Notes: a model not told the origin generated them from the letters alone. Positions 10,415 through 21,432 are shown, counted from the first letter of the stretch. The stretch is 64,000 nucleotides of DNA from Epiperipatus broadwayi (GCA_028023455.1 JAQFVV010012416.1:1977767-2041766), one strand, 5' to 3'. Made by a program: numbers and translations.

Positions 10415-10589
10415 TTCTTAATAAAATCATAACGATAATCACAACCATGGCTTCTTTGAAAATAATCGTTACTCTCAGAATTATTATTTCTTCAACAAAA
10501 ATTTATCAAAGCAGTTTTATTAATGACTGAAAGGTTGATAACTTTAAATCCTTATTAAATTTCTTAATTTTTTTTCTTTACTAAAATAA

Positions 10590-10800
10590 AGGATCATTAA
10601 TCTTATCAAAATTCAGATCTAAAAATTTTAACTTAACAAAATCAAAATTACCTCTTCAACGGTAAATTTAATATTATAATCAAAACCATTCAATCCATTT
10701 TAAAAATCCACCAATCTTTTCTTCTCAATTGCATACAACAATCATCAACATATCTAATAAATAATTTCAAAGAAGCAGAAAAATGATTAATAGCACTACT
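10590..10800 (-). pseudogene. PLE reverse transcriptase catalytic region (remnant)
   Basis: The minus-strand frame reads SLKLFIRYVDDC, containing the YVDD catalytic box with the R-Y-V-D-D form typical of Penelope RTs. IKFTVEE and LKFLDLNF follow about 25-45 codons later after frame changes. These correspond to the motif D/E region ('i.FT.E', 'lpFLDv'). In live PLEs this enzyme primes reverse transcription on nicked chromosomal DNA. Here frameshifts and stops make it inactive. Confidence 0.65.
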
Positions 10801-11246
10801 ATTAAAGAAACTAGTATAGACAGATGACATTATTAAAAAAAAGTATAACCAACTATCCATTCTTCTTAAATTTAATAAAACACACCATTAAATACATTGA
10901 ATCTTCTAACAATAAAAGTAAAATAATGTTAATTCTATTAGCAGAAAAATATTCCTCTTTTTCTAACAAATCAATTGGCTGATACATATTTTTAATATAT
11001 AAACTCCTAAAGACATAATTCTCATCTAGAATTAACTGTATTAAAAGTCTCCAAAAAAGAGACTGAAAATTAACAAAATTAGCATAATCCTTAAAAAAAC
11101 ATTACAAAAACTTCAAAATTTTTATTAGTAATATCTCTTGGAAATTAAAAATATACTTTAAAGGAGAATTATCTTTTGAAACCCAAGATTAGAGAAAATA
11201 TTTGAAGAGTAGTAATTAATTTATTGAGCATACAGAAAGCATATGC

Positions 11247-11678
11247 AAATACTTTTAAACAGGCTTTAACCTGTGTTAATGTACTTTGAAATTCATAATA
11301 ATCAAGCATATTTTTCCAATAGAGGGACCTTCCAAACCATGACACAAGATAACAACTTTTATAAAAATAAGAGCGGCCATCTTATCTTTAACCTAAATTT
11401 ACATTTATATAGGTGAATCTGAAGCAGCTTGATTTGGAAGCATGAAGTTGTTGTTTTCTCCATTGTTTAAGTTCACTATTTCCTTTACAAATTAACCTAT
11501 GTGAAATCTTGTGATTTACAGTGAGTTAATATTATGATCTTAATAAGATGGCTGCTCTTATCTTTATAAAAGTCGTTATCTTGTGTCATGGTTTGGAAGA
11601 TCCCTCTATTGCCAAAATATGCTTATTATGAATTTTAAAGTGCAGTGAACACAAGTTAAAGTCTGTTTAAAAGTATTT
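11247..11678. mobile_element. MITE with ~145-bp terminal inverted repeats
   Basis: AAATACTTTTAAACAG at 11247 is matched in inverted orientation by CTGTTTAAAAGTATTT ending at 11678. Complementarity continues, with a few mismatches and indels, through the block containing TTCCAAACCATGACACAAGATAAC and GATAAGAGCGGCCATCTTAT (left arm to ~11393, right arm from ~11538). The ~145-bp centre is unique and non-coding. It lies within the decayed PLE left arm, which continues on both sides. No clear target duplication was seen, so the superfamily is undetermined. Confidence 0.75.
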
Positions 11679-12894
11679 ATATAGCAACTTAAATAATTAG
11701 ATTTATTAAAATATTTTTATATTTTCCACGACTTTCATAATATCAATCAACTTTAATTTTAAAGAAACTTCATGTTTAAAATCATTATTATTTCACAATA
11801 CGAACTAATCATCTTAGTTTCTTTTAATAGAAAAACATTATGGGCCTCCAATGTTTTTCTGACAAACTCTACTTGCTTTAGAGCAATAGCAAATTTTTCT
11901 CTCAAATAATTGCCTATGAAAATTTAAAGTGCTATTTTATTCTGCTCAGTAGTATTTTCTAGAACATTCAATTGTTAAACAAGAGTTGCACCAGAAAAAA
12001 CAAAAAAAGGAACTCTATTTAAAATATTTAGATCACAGCCATTTAAAACAAAACTAAACAAATTTAAAACATAATTAACATTAGGTTCTTATTGTAAATT
12101 AACTATAATAAATTTTCCTTTTATTAAATTTCTTTAATAATGAATTAAATTTAATAAAGTATTTGTTGTTATAAGCAAATTGACAATATAATTAGAACAA
12201 TTTAAAAAATAGATTTAAAGTAAAGCAATTATAATTAATTCTAAAATCTAAATCTTTCCTAAATATTCTTAATTTATAAACCAAATCACATAAAGTCAAC
12301 ATATTATAAACTTCAAAATTAACAGCTTACACATTAAATGAAAATCACATATAGCAAAAGAAATCAAATTTTTATCTAAACATTATAAGAAGTTGCTTGG
12401 AAAAATATTACAAAAGCCTACAGGACTTAAGAAAATTAACTAGAGCTTTTAAAGATTCAATTCTATCAGAGAAATTAATTTTTTTTATATCCCTAATTTC
12501 TTCTAAAGAAAAATTATCAAATATTTTTTTACCACAAATATTCTTCTAAAATATAAACTATACAAAACAAATATAAAAATGCTTATATATATAATAACAC
12601 TAATGCAAAAAATAACACTAATATAATAATTCAAAAAATACACACAAACATATTATGAAAAAACCCATTAATATATATATAAAATATCAAACTCTAGTAA
12701 AATATATTAACATAAAAATTTAAACCAACTATACAAAAATGAAACATAAAACTACAGATAATAATCACATATTTTTAAACACATTATTAAAAAGACTAAC
12801 TTATCATAAAAATTAATACAGCCTAATGCTATTTTAGAATTAATAAAAATAGAAACAAACATAAAATCAACATAAAAGTAAAATAACAAACTTA

Positions 12895-12960
12895 TATTAA
12901 AATTCTATCATGACCATGGTTTTGTATAGGCAAAACCATGGTCATGATAGAATTTTAATA
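12895..12960. repeat. Perfect 30-bp-arm hairpin at the PLE inverted-repeat centre
   Basis: Arms 12895-12924 and 12931-12960 are exact reverse complements (core CATGACCATGGTTTTG / CAAAACCATGGTCATG) around a 6-nt loop TATAGG. Outside the arms the complementarity continues but is diverged, so this is the junction of the two PLE copies. The perfect centre suggests recent gene conversion or cruciform-mediated correction. Confidence 0.9.
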
Positions 12961-13190
12961 TATTTTTTTATTTTATTCCAATTTTATGATAGATGGATTT
13001 CTATTTTCATTTATTATTTTTAACATAGCATTACACAATATTAATTTTTGTATTGGATTTGGCTGTTTAATATTTAATTTTTAAATAGTTTTTATGGTTA
13101 TAAATGTTCTATATATACAGAATGATCAAATATCCAACATAAAATTAATTGTCCACAATGTTGTTATAGGTATATATTTAATATAATATT

Positions 13191-13442
13191 CAATCTAAAT
13201 AAAATTGAAACAAACAACCAATTATATTTACAATTGTTTAATTATCAACACGGCTTTCATCTCTTATTGAGCCCTTTTCAAGATATAAAGTTTTGTTCAT
13301 TGAGCCCTGCTTAAAGATATAAAGTTTTGTTCATTGCATCAAAACATTAAATCAAGAAAGTCTCCATAAGAGACGAAAGCTGGGTTGATAATTAAATAAT
13401 TATAAATATAATTAGTTGTTTGTTTCAATTTTATTTAGATTG
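13191..13442. repeat. PLE LTR-like palindrome
   Basis: Left arm 13191-~13270 (CAATCTAAATAAAATTGAAACAA...) and right arm ~13361-13442 are inverted copies with few mismatches. In the middle a ~50-bp unit with AGATATAAAGTTTTGTTCATTG occurs twice in tandem. Each arm carries an AGAGAYGAAAGC-type motif. On the plus strand (13351-13380) it is preceded by GTCTC-CATAA-GAGAC, a perfect 5-bp stem before GAAA. That resembles helix II plus the GAAA box of PLE hammerhead ribozymes, but the upstream CTGATGA box is not intact. Confidence 0.55.
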
Positions 13443-13703
13443 ATTATTATAAAAATGTTCTATTTTCGGTATAGTTTTATGTGGTTGTATAATTTGTAGT
13501 TAGTTAGGTTGGTTTAGGGTAATATATTTTAATAAGGTTTGATATTTTATATATGTTAACATGGTTTTAATGTCATACTAATTTTAAGTGCATTTTTTAT
13601 CATATTATATTAGTGTTATTTTTATTTTAGTGTTATTATTTATAGTTTTTTTATTATACTGTTCTTGTATTAGTTTTTATTTTATAATAATATAATAAAA
13701 ATG

Positions 13704-14250
13704 TGGCAAATGGTCTTTGATAATTTTTCTTTTGAAGAAATTGGGAATAAAAAGAAATTAATTAATATGATTGATAGTACTGAATTTTTAAAGGCTTATG
13801 CTAATTTTCTTAAGTTCAGTAGGTTTCATAATATTTTTCCAAGCAATTTCATAAAATGTTAGGTTAGATATTAAAAATATATATATATTTCTACTTGTGA
13901 TTTCTTTTTAAGTTTAAGCTATTAATTTTGGGTGAGTTTATTAGTCATACAGTTTATCTAATTTGATTTATAAATTGAGTATTTAGAAAATTTAGATTGA
14001 GCAATTATTAATAATTATTTAATTTTAAGTTCATTTTTAAAACAGTTTATTTAGATTATGTTGTCAATATACTTATATTTTAATAAGTTTAACTGATTAT
14101 TAAAGACCTGTAGTAAATGGAAAATTCATAATAACGGAAATTTTATTATAGTTAATTAATGGCCTAATGTTAATTCAGTTTTAAATTTATCTAGTCTTGT
14201 TTTAAATGACTGTGATCTAAATATTTTAAATAAAAGTTTCTTTTTGTGGT
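13704..14250 (+). pseudogene. PLE RT N-terminal region (remnant)
   Basis: The frame reads MVFDNFSFEEIGNKKK, then FLKFSRFHNIFPSNF. After a frame break, VLNLSSLVLNDCDLNILNK (14181-14237) follows. This last block matches the Penelope RT entry motif ('vvNLS..L...e..iLnkGL'). The left arm carries the same protein with NFLKSC, supporting a real ancestral ORF. It has many stops after 14250. No catalytic residue survives in this copy. Confidence 0.6.
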
Positions 14251-14514
14251 AGATCTATTAATTTTTGTTCCTGCAATTGGGGTTCTAAAACTGTTTCTGA
14301 TCAAAAAAAATAACTTTACAAACAATATTAAATAGACATTAACTTGAAAGAAAAAATTTGATTTGTCCCAAAATAAACAGGTTTTTTTTTTTAGAAAAAC
14401 ATCAAAGGCCAATAATATTATTCTATTACAAAAAGATAGATGGCTGATTGTATTCTTATGTAATTATGATTTTGAATATAGTTTTTTTCAATTTAAATAA
14501 TGTAAATATAGATG

Positions 14515-14790
14515 TGAACCCTGACTTTCAAGTACCCTTCAACTACCCACACTATCTTATACCACTGCTACACATGACCACACACATGGAGAAATGATAA
14601 ATAATCACCAATATATGTATTTTGTGCAGATCCAGCACTCATCAGTTGGTCCAGGTCATCATCTCCCACACAAATATATAATCAGTGCTCAGTTTATATT
14701 AAGATAACAAATTTTTCATAGTTTCATGAACAGGCTTCAATCTATTCCAACTTTCAACTCTTCAGCTATCCATACCATTGAAAATCTGAT
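14515..14790 (-). mobile_element. Hammerhead-bearing SINE-like element, copy A
   Basis: On the minus strand: a head with a B-box-like GATTGAAGCCTG, an AT-rich linker (TTATCTTAATATAAACTGAGCACTG), a hammerhead ribozyme fold (14588-14666), a CA/TG-rich stretch, then a second tRNA-like part with an A-box-like AGTGGTATAAG and a B-box-like GGGTTCACATC. Sequence order and content match copies B (57630-57900) and C (62847-63020). It interrupts the PLE right arm, which shows mobility. Element ends are not sharply resolved. Confidence 0.65.
14588..14666 (-). ncRNA. Type I hammerhead ribozyme, copy A (core mutated)
   Basis: Minus strand: outer helix I GGAGATGAT...ATCATTTCTCC, inner helix I CCAA/TTGG, then CTGATGA, helix II GTGC-...-GCAC, the box that should be GAAA (here AAAA, G12 to A), and a 9-nt ATACATATA. 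In that last segment a 2-bp helix III closes a 4-nt loop and leaves ATA at the cleavage position. The conserved G12 is lost, so activity is not expected. The layout is identical to copies B and C. Confidence 0.7.
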
Positions 14791-15180
14791 GATGGAATGC
14801 CCAAACCTCATGTTGATGCCAATATTATTGTCATGCCCATGTTGACCTGAAGTCACTCTGACCCCTCATGTATATAACTGTATCCATTTAAATACATAGA
14901 AGAGGGATGAGTAGAATGCAGGCTTAATGTGTAATATTTGAAATATAGGCAGTCTTCATATACCTGGAACTTAATTGTAAATAGAGAAAATTTGAACCCA
15001 ATGTAAAGTATATAACATTTAATAGTGATCTGCAAAAAAAATAAAATGTAAGTTGATTGATATTATGGAAGTCGTGGAAAATACAAAAATTATTGCTAGA
15101 ACTACTAATTTAAGTTGCTATCCTAATGATTATGATCCTTCTAAATTCTATATCCTGGGGATATTCTTTCAATACCAGCT

Positions 15181-17009
15181 AGGTAGCATCAATAACTTTA
15201 TTAAAATAAAACTATGGACAAATTAAACTTAACACATGTTTATTCACATGCAAATAATAAGTTTATATAAATAAAATTATTAGCAATTAGAAATTACTTT
15301 GTAATCTCTAAAGTCCGTGATAATCTGTGGTTGTATGAATTAACTTAATCATATGTACAGTAACTGAATATAATTTGCATAACTGTGTTACCATAAATTG
15401 TGGTTTCTTATATACACAGATATATCTTGTATAAGCAGTGATTCAATGACTGTTATTCAATCAAACTGCCAGTGACTACATAAATATTTACTATCATTCT
15501 TTAAATAGACCATTGCATGATTTTATATTAGTCCTTCCCGCATAATTTAAAATCATTTGCATATTTTCTTTTAGTAACACTCAAGATATTCTGGTTGTAT
15601 GTAAATTTTTATAGAGGACAATAATAATGAAGGATGACAATTATACATGTACTGTCTGTACATAATTACAACATTTAATCAAGTTTATTTACTTTTTAAA
15701 TGCATAAACACACAGACATCTCATAAAAGTAGTTTTCTTTTAAAGATTTATTTTTGATTTTACAAGAGGCATTATTGATCAAATTTTCTAAATTTTTTGT
15801 AAAGTTTTTTAAAGATTATGTTAATTTTCTGTCTTTTCTTTTTTTAAATAGTTTTGTTATAGACAAGAATTGTGTTTTTAGGGTTTATTACTGTTGTTAA
15901 TAAACATGTATTCAATTGTTAAAATTATTCCAGTAACAGAATGGGGTATATGGATAGTAATACCTGAGTGATGGCAAAATCATCATCAACTCAAGTAACA
16001 AAATTTTTCAAATAATGAAATTTAATATAAATTTAAAACGCATGAGAAATTTTACTATTTAAATATAATTTATAAAGTAAAATATTAGTATAAAAATATA
16101 TATATAAGAAATGTTATATATTACAAGAGAATGAATGATCATGAGAACTCTGAGAGATTAGCCCAGTTAACTCCTCGGAACAACCATAAATATAATTATA
16201 AATCCAAACAGCATTATAATAAGTAAAAATCATCCATCATCATTAAGAATAATCAATAATGAAAATAAATCAAGTCAATCTGCTGACTGGATTTGAAATA
16301 TAAATCAACAGTCAATCTGGTGATGGGATTTAAAATGGGTGTATTGTAGATCAGGCCAATTATTTAGCCTTTGCCAGATTGGAGCAATTATTTAAGCATA
16401 ATTTGGATGCACTAAGTGCTGATCCATCAGAATACACAACCATAAAAATCATAATGCAGGGATAATAAAATATGCTGCTCATCATTTATGCTCTGGCCAC
16501 TTAGTGCCATTACTGTACTGGCCAACTATAAGCTTCGATTCTAATAAGTCCAAACTAAAATAAAATGTAGTGCATGAACTTTGAAGAATATAATCCTCAT
16601 GCCAAAATCAGGACATTGTAATACTGGAATGCCCCAAAGCACTAATATACATCCCCTTTTCATATATCAGACCATTATGCTCGAATCTAACTCAGAGAAC
16701 ATAGGCAATGTTACTACATTGTGACCAAGAGATAATGGGGAACATACAATATCTAAACTTGAGAATTAAATTACTGGAATAATTTCAACAATTGAATACA
16801 TTTATTAACAATAATAATAAAAATAAAAATAAGGTCTTTATAATATGGCTATACACGTAAACCTTCTGATTTTGATTACTATACAAAATTCAAATTATTA
16901 TATTGATTTTGCAATATTTCTTAATGAGTTGACATACAACACATATATAGATATATGTGCACAGATAGGCATTATAATTTAGAAATGATTACATTTCAAT
17001 TGATATTTA
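15181..17009. other. AT-rich DNA, no gene recognised
   Basis: No convincing gene. A short open stretch around 16350-16470 (reads like NYLAFARLEQLFKHNLDAL...) ends in two stops. It could be a retroelement gag scrap or chance. The rest is AT-rich with no clear repeats. Confidence 0.5.
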
Positions 17010-17379
17010 CCCTTTGATCCCCAGTACGACTTTTGTACGACTTTTCTAGAAATTTCTATTTTGAGCTGAGTTTACGCGTAAACGGTAAATGTCACACATA
17101 CCTGCAATACGTCATTCTTTGTGCGATTTCAATATCTACCCGAAACTCTAAGCATTTTTTCTGTATGACAATTTTTAGATTTTTTATGAATATTTTTAGC
17201 GAAGTGTACCTAAAAAAACTTTTTTATTTTTATTTTTATCATTTTATTTATCGTAAAAAAGTTATTCCACAATTGTTGGATCAATTACTGAAGATTTTAT
17301 TGTGATTTTCCATTGAAGTTGTCCGTGATTCTGGGCCCTCTTCTCAAATTATGTTTTTGGATAACGTTAAAGGGTATGT

Positions 17380-17640
17380 AATTACTTTTTCTTATATATA
17401 TATTTATAAATTATAATATTTTATATTTACTAAAACAAATAAATATGTTATAGAATAATAAATTATAATATTCTCGATGTACTGAAACAAATAAACGTTT
17501 TTTGATAACATTCAAGAGTATGTAATTACTTTTTTTCATATATTTTTTTTTTATAAATTATAATATTTTCTATTTACTGAAACAAATAAATATGCTATAG
17601 AATAATAAATTATAATATTTTCAAATAAATATGTTGTAGA
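17380..17640. repeat. Tandem repeat, ~130-bp unit, in the piggyBac-like element
   Basis: About two copies of a block containing GTATGTAATTACTTTTT, TATAAATTATAATATT and ACAAATAAATATG, starting near 17370 and 17518. They are diverged by small indels. Confidence 0.6.
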
Positions 17641-17814
17641 ATGGAAAAAAGTTGGGGACTGGGGTATCTGCCACTGTGTGAGCTAATGCATTTTTTGGCA
17701 TGATTATAAATATGAATAGTGTATCATGCATGACCAAGTTTGAAATTATGGATGAATTATTGCATCAGTGCTAAAGTTATGACCCTCAATTGATTTGTGT
17801 CAATTTTAGGCAAG

Positions 17815-18215
17815 TAATATAGGATATTGTATAGATTTTCTGGCTTCCTCAATCTATCCACTTATTGTTACAGTGCCATGTATTTGAACTCGGCCTTTCT
17901 TCATATTTTTTATGCAAAATAATAAATATATTTCTATACAAGTTCATGCTACACAACTGGAATTTCATGTAATATAGGATATTTTATACACACTTTCTGG
18001 CTTCATCAATCCATCCACTCTGTATTATAGTGCCATGTATTTGAACTCAGCCTTTCTTCATATCTTTTATGCAAAATAATAAATATATTTATATACAAGT
18101 TTATGTACACAACTGGAATTTCATGTAATATAGGATATTTTATACAAAGTTTCTGGCTTCATCAATCCATCCACTCTGTGTTATAGTGCCATGTATTTGA
18201 ACTCAGCCTTTCTTC
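17815..18215. repeat. Tandem repeat, ~155-bp unit x ~2.6
   Basis: TAATATAGGATATT begins at about 17815, 17970 and 18125. Each copy continues with TTTCTGGCTTC, CATCCACT, AGTGCCATGTATTTGAACTC and CCTTTCTTC. The copies are highly similar, so the expansion is fairly recent. It lies within the 17010-18779 element and parallels the satellite expansion seen in its relatives. Confidence 0.85.
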
Positions 18216-18783
18216 CACACATGTAATCATTGTTAATAATAATAAAAAATTATCTTTATTGATTTATTTTTATTCATTTTATTTTTTATGAGTTTATTTA
18301 TTTATTTTTGAATTACACTGTTCTATTACTTTTTTCTCCACTAAAAACCATTCATATTGTTATAGGTACTTTTGAACAAATGGACACATCTGGCTCTAGA
18401 AAAAAAATGGACCACAGCAAGGCCACTGTTTTAGTAATTTTCTCAGTGAAAAATTACCTCAGGTAAGACTTCCAATATATCTTTTTTTTTTAAATTTTGT
18501 GATGGATGTGATGTCATTTTATCATTTGAATTTCAAAATTTAGGATTTGTGAATCAGTGTAAAAATAAACATTCTTAAAACTATTAAAAATATATATATA
18601 TTTAACTTTTTATTTATGAAATGATTATTTTAACAGCTTCATTACATTCTTTCATATATGACCTTACTTTTACAGCATGTTTTTTTATATTTATTACATT
18701 CAAACACAAAATATCTAAGTTATTAGAGTTAGGGTAAATTTTTCTAAAAATTAAAAGTGGCCACCTGAAATTCAAAGGGTTAA

Positions 18784-19891
18784 TAATAATATACAATGAT
18801 TAAACTTTACATGTGTCTACCTTGATTAATATACAAAATTCAGGTTATTATATTGTGTTTTACATGTACGTTTATACACGTTTATTTAAAACACAATCAG
18901 GACACAGACATGTTGCCAAATATATTTGAATTGACATTTATTAATAAAAAAATAATTAAAATTTTAAATTGTATAAAAATACTATAAATGATTAAAATTT
19001 ACTTATACATGTCTATATGACACTCATTGATATATATGCACACAGATGTGCAGTACATTTGATGAATACATTTCAATCATCATAGAAATATAATAAATGA
19101 TCAAAATTCACATGTATGTGTTGATCAACATAAAAACAAAATTCAATTTATTACACTATGGTCTACACACATTACAACGGGTTTACTTAAAACCTGTTCA
19201 GCACACAGGTATATGGCTTGATATAAAATGAACATGTTTGAATTGACATTTAATAAAAAAAAATGCAATTTTGACAAGCACTGATATAGATATGCACACA
19301 TACATGTGTGCATGTATAATTTCTGAACATATTCGACTTGTTACAAAAGAAACATTTTTAGTTGTCACTTTCAAATTATCAAAATAATAAATGAGATTAA
19401 TTTTTATAATACACAATAGCATATTTAACATACATGTATGTGTGTGTACTGAATTGCAGGCACGCACTAACATCTATACCATATATTTTAATTTGTTACA
19501 ATTAATAATATTATATTCTTCATAATTGATTCAATATTAAAAGTATAAATATAAAAAAATATGAATACTGTTGTTTAATTCTTTCATAAGTTTACGTGTT
19601 TTCTCCATTAAAAAAAAAAAAAAACATCGACAATTGACCATTAATAAAAGTTAAATATTCTGTCAGGTATAATTTTATTGGTACTAGTAACATCGACAGT
19701 ACAGGTCGCTGGATAGCACTGTTGCAATTCAAAAACAGTTAAATGTACCGTTTACTGAGGCAGGCTAGAATGACCTGCAGTGTGTTATGCTAATTTATCA
19801 CAATTCACACTTCGCTAACATGACCTGTTCTTACTCTACAAATCATCGATATTGAGCCTGTACTATCATATAATTTGAGGGTGTGTCGATT
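18784..19891. other. AT-rich DNA, no gene recognised
   Basis: No gene. TG/CA-rich short stretches (ACATGTATGTGTG types) occur repeatedly between 18860 and 19450. A motif AGTGTGTTATGCTAATTT...CACACTT at about 19777-19815 recurs from 3880-3925. Confidence 0.5.
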
Positions 19892-20745
19892 TTAACTCTT
19901 TGACATCCAGTATGCTGGGGTATACCCCACTCCAGAAGTTTACATTTTAAACAGAGCTCATGCAGAATCAATACAATTGACACTTATGGTTCTTACATCA
20001 TTCAATCCACCATTAATAATTATTAGGTTTTTGCAGATATAAAAAATTTTTGTCTGCGATGAAATTTAGATTTATAATTTTTTTTTTGAAAAACCAATTT
20101 TTAATCTTTTTATTCTCTCTTTTTTTTTTAAGGTTTAACATTTGCGAAATGTTTTTACAATTGAAATGGACTCTCTTGCTACTTGCTGAGATTATTCAAT
20201 TGAAGATGCATACATTTGTGAGCCTCCTGTTTGTTCAAGCAGATGTATATATTTTTTTGACTATGATGAAATTTAAATTTTATGATTTTTTTTTTGAAAT
20301 GCTATTTTTAATTTTATTTTCTTCTCTTTTTTTGTTAGATTAAGAATTCATAAAAATGTATGGACTCTCACGGGTTGCTTTGATTGCTTGCTCCGATTGC
20401 CCTGTATGTATTCTAAGCCTTATTCTTTGTAGAAGCTAATTTTAGTGACAATTTTAGTAATAATTCATATTTAGAACCTGCATTGATCATTAGTGAGGTA
20501 ATTTTATTTGCAGCACAAGCATGGGAATTGCATCTAGATCTTCTTCACGATCAGAGTTTGACTTGGAATCAACATTGTGATCGTGCTGGCCAGGAAATCA
20601 ATGAGTAGTGTTTTTTATTATTTGTTTTTTATTATTTATATATGAAATATGTGTAGAAAAACAATAAATGTGCTGTAGAATTTTACACAATTTCAATGAG
20701 CATAAAAACATGTACCCTCACAGCTAACCACTATCATATATCATC

Positions 20746-20780
<35 letters not shown>

Positions 20781-20861
20781 ATCAGTGTTCATAATGAATG
20801 TTCATTTTGATGTTTATTGATTTAGTTACAGTTTTTATTCATTTTATCTTAGAGAAATTAT
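19892..20861 (+). mobile_element. piggyBac-like element, left end and body, running into satellite
   Basis: TTAA (19892-19895) is followed by CTCTTTGACATCCAGTATG, matching the TIR at 17010. The body resembles the array units: a TTTTTATGA/TTTTTTTGAAA block, a CCCTCA...CACTATCATAT block, TAATCAGTG and TTGATGTTTATTGAT. At about 20862 it passes directly into the ~160-bp satellite at the point where the units have their satellite-like internal segment. No right end is seen before the first full unit. A short stretch after TTTTATTTGCAG (20511) is open (AWELHLDLLHDQSLTW) and could be a relic exon. Confidence 0.6.
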
Positions 20862-21432
20862 TGTTTGACTTTTTTTTGAGTACACTTTTTATTTGAAAAT
20901 AATACATATTTAAGTTCACGCCTTATTTTCAATAATATAATAATTAATATATATGAATAATAATACATTATAATTTGCTAAAGTTCTCTTAGTACAATAT
21001 CTCATAAGCCTTTCTTACTGTTTGATATTTATTTGAGTCACTTTTTACTTGAAAAAAATGCATATGTTAGGTCACACCCCATTTTTCAAAACATAACATA
21101 ATAATTAATATATTATAAAATAGTAATACATTACAATTTAATAAAGTTCTCTTTGCATACTGTATCATAAGCTGTTCTTACTGATTGGTATTTATTTGAG
21201 TACACTTTTTACTTGAAAAGAATGCATATTTTAGGTCACAACCCATTTTTCAAAAATATAATTAATATATAATAATATTATAATACATTACAATTTACAA
21301 ATGTTCTCTTTGCATATTGTCTCATAAGCTATTCTTACTATTTGATATTTATTTGAGTACACTTTTTACTTGAAAAGAATGCATATTTCAGGTCACACCC
21401 CATTTTTCAATAATATAATAATTAATATATTA
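20862..21432 (+). repeat. ~160-bp satellite block 1 (about 3.5 monomers)
   Basis: Monomers share TTGATATTTATTTGAGTACAC, TTTTTACTTGAAAA, GCATATTTTAGGTCACA, CATTTTTCAATAATATAAT and ACTAAAGTTCTCTTTGCATA. The first monomer here is the most diverged, consistent with the edge of the array. Confidence 0.85.

Larger units (their letters stand above)
10430..12905 (-). mobile_element. Decayed Penelope-like element, left arm of a giant inverted repeat
   Basis: The minus strand matches the plus-strand arm at 12931-15180 over long collinear, diverged blocks, for example the ATTTTTCTTT-GAAGAAATT block (around 12520 and 13720) and TGTGATCTAAATATTTTAAAT (around 12025 and 14213). In broken frames it encodes PLE-type RT signatures: N-terminal NFLKSC...NIFPSNF, a catalytic RYVDDC (10735-10755) and IKFTVEE (10651-10672) followed by LKFLDLNF (10608-10633). 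The order N-terminus, RYVDD, FT-E, FLD is that of Penelope RTs. Numerous stops show it is ancient. A long-TIR MITE (11247-11678) interrupts it. The 3' GIY-YIG endonuclease was not found. Confidence 0.65.
12961..15180 (+). mobile_element. Decayed Penelope-like element, right arm of the inverted repeat
   Basis: Plus-strand partner of the copy at 10430-12905. The 5' parts face each other at the centre. It holds a palindromic LTR-like block (13191-13442), the N-terminal RT coding remnant (about 13700-14250), then a hammerhead-bearing SINE inserted at about 14430-15050. After that the PLE homology resumes (GTTGATTGATATTATG at 15053, shared with the left arm at ~11755). It fades out around 15180 before the catalytic RT motifs. 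Confidence 0.6.
17010..18779 (+). mobile_element. Non-autonomous piggyBac-like element, 1.77 kb
   Basis: The left end CCCTTTGATCCCCAGTACG (17010) and the right end (reverse complement CCCTTTGAATTTCAGGTGG, ending 18779) share the CCCTTTGA start typical of piggyBac-type TIRs. The right flank is TTAA (18780-18783) and the left flank is TTTA, a one-base-decayed TTAA. No transposase is present. A short open stretch near 18380-18465 (MDTSGSRKK...KNYLR) ends at CAG/GTAAGAC, a good splice donor, and may be a relic first exon. Two tandem-repeat tracts lie inside. It is a diverged relative of the units in the 19.9-46.5 kb array. Confidence 0.75.

Noticed and set aside
16350-16470. Short open stretch resembling a retroelement gag (FARLEQLFKHN)
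   Set aside because: Only ~37 codons, ends in two stops, no zinc knuckle or neighbouring pol; too weak to annotate as a gene.
17033-17305. 90-residue frame at the left of the 17010 element
   Set aside because: Phe/Tyr/Lys-rich translation of T-rich DNA with no transposase motif (no DDE/DDD block); not a gene.
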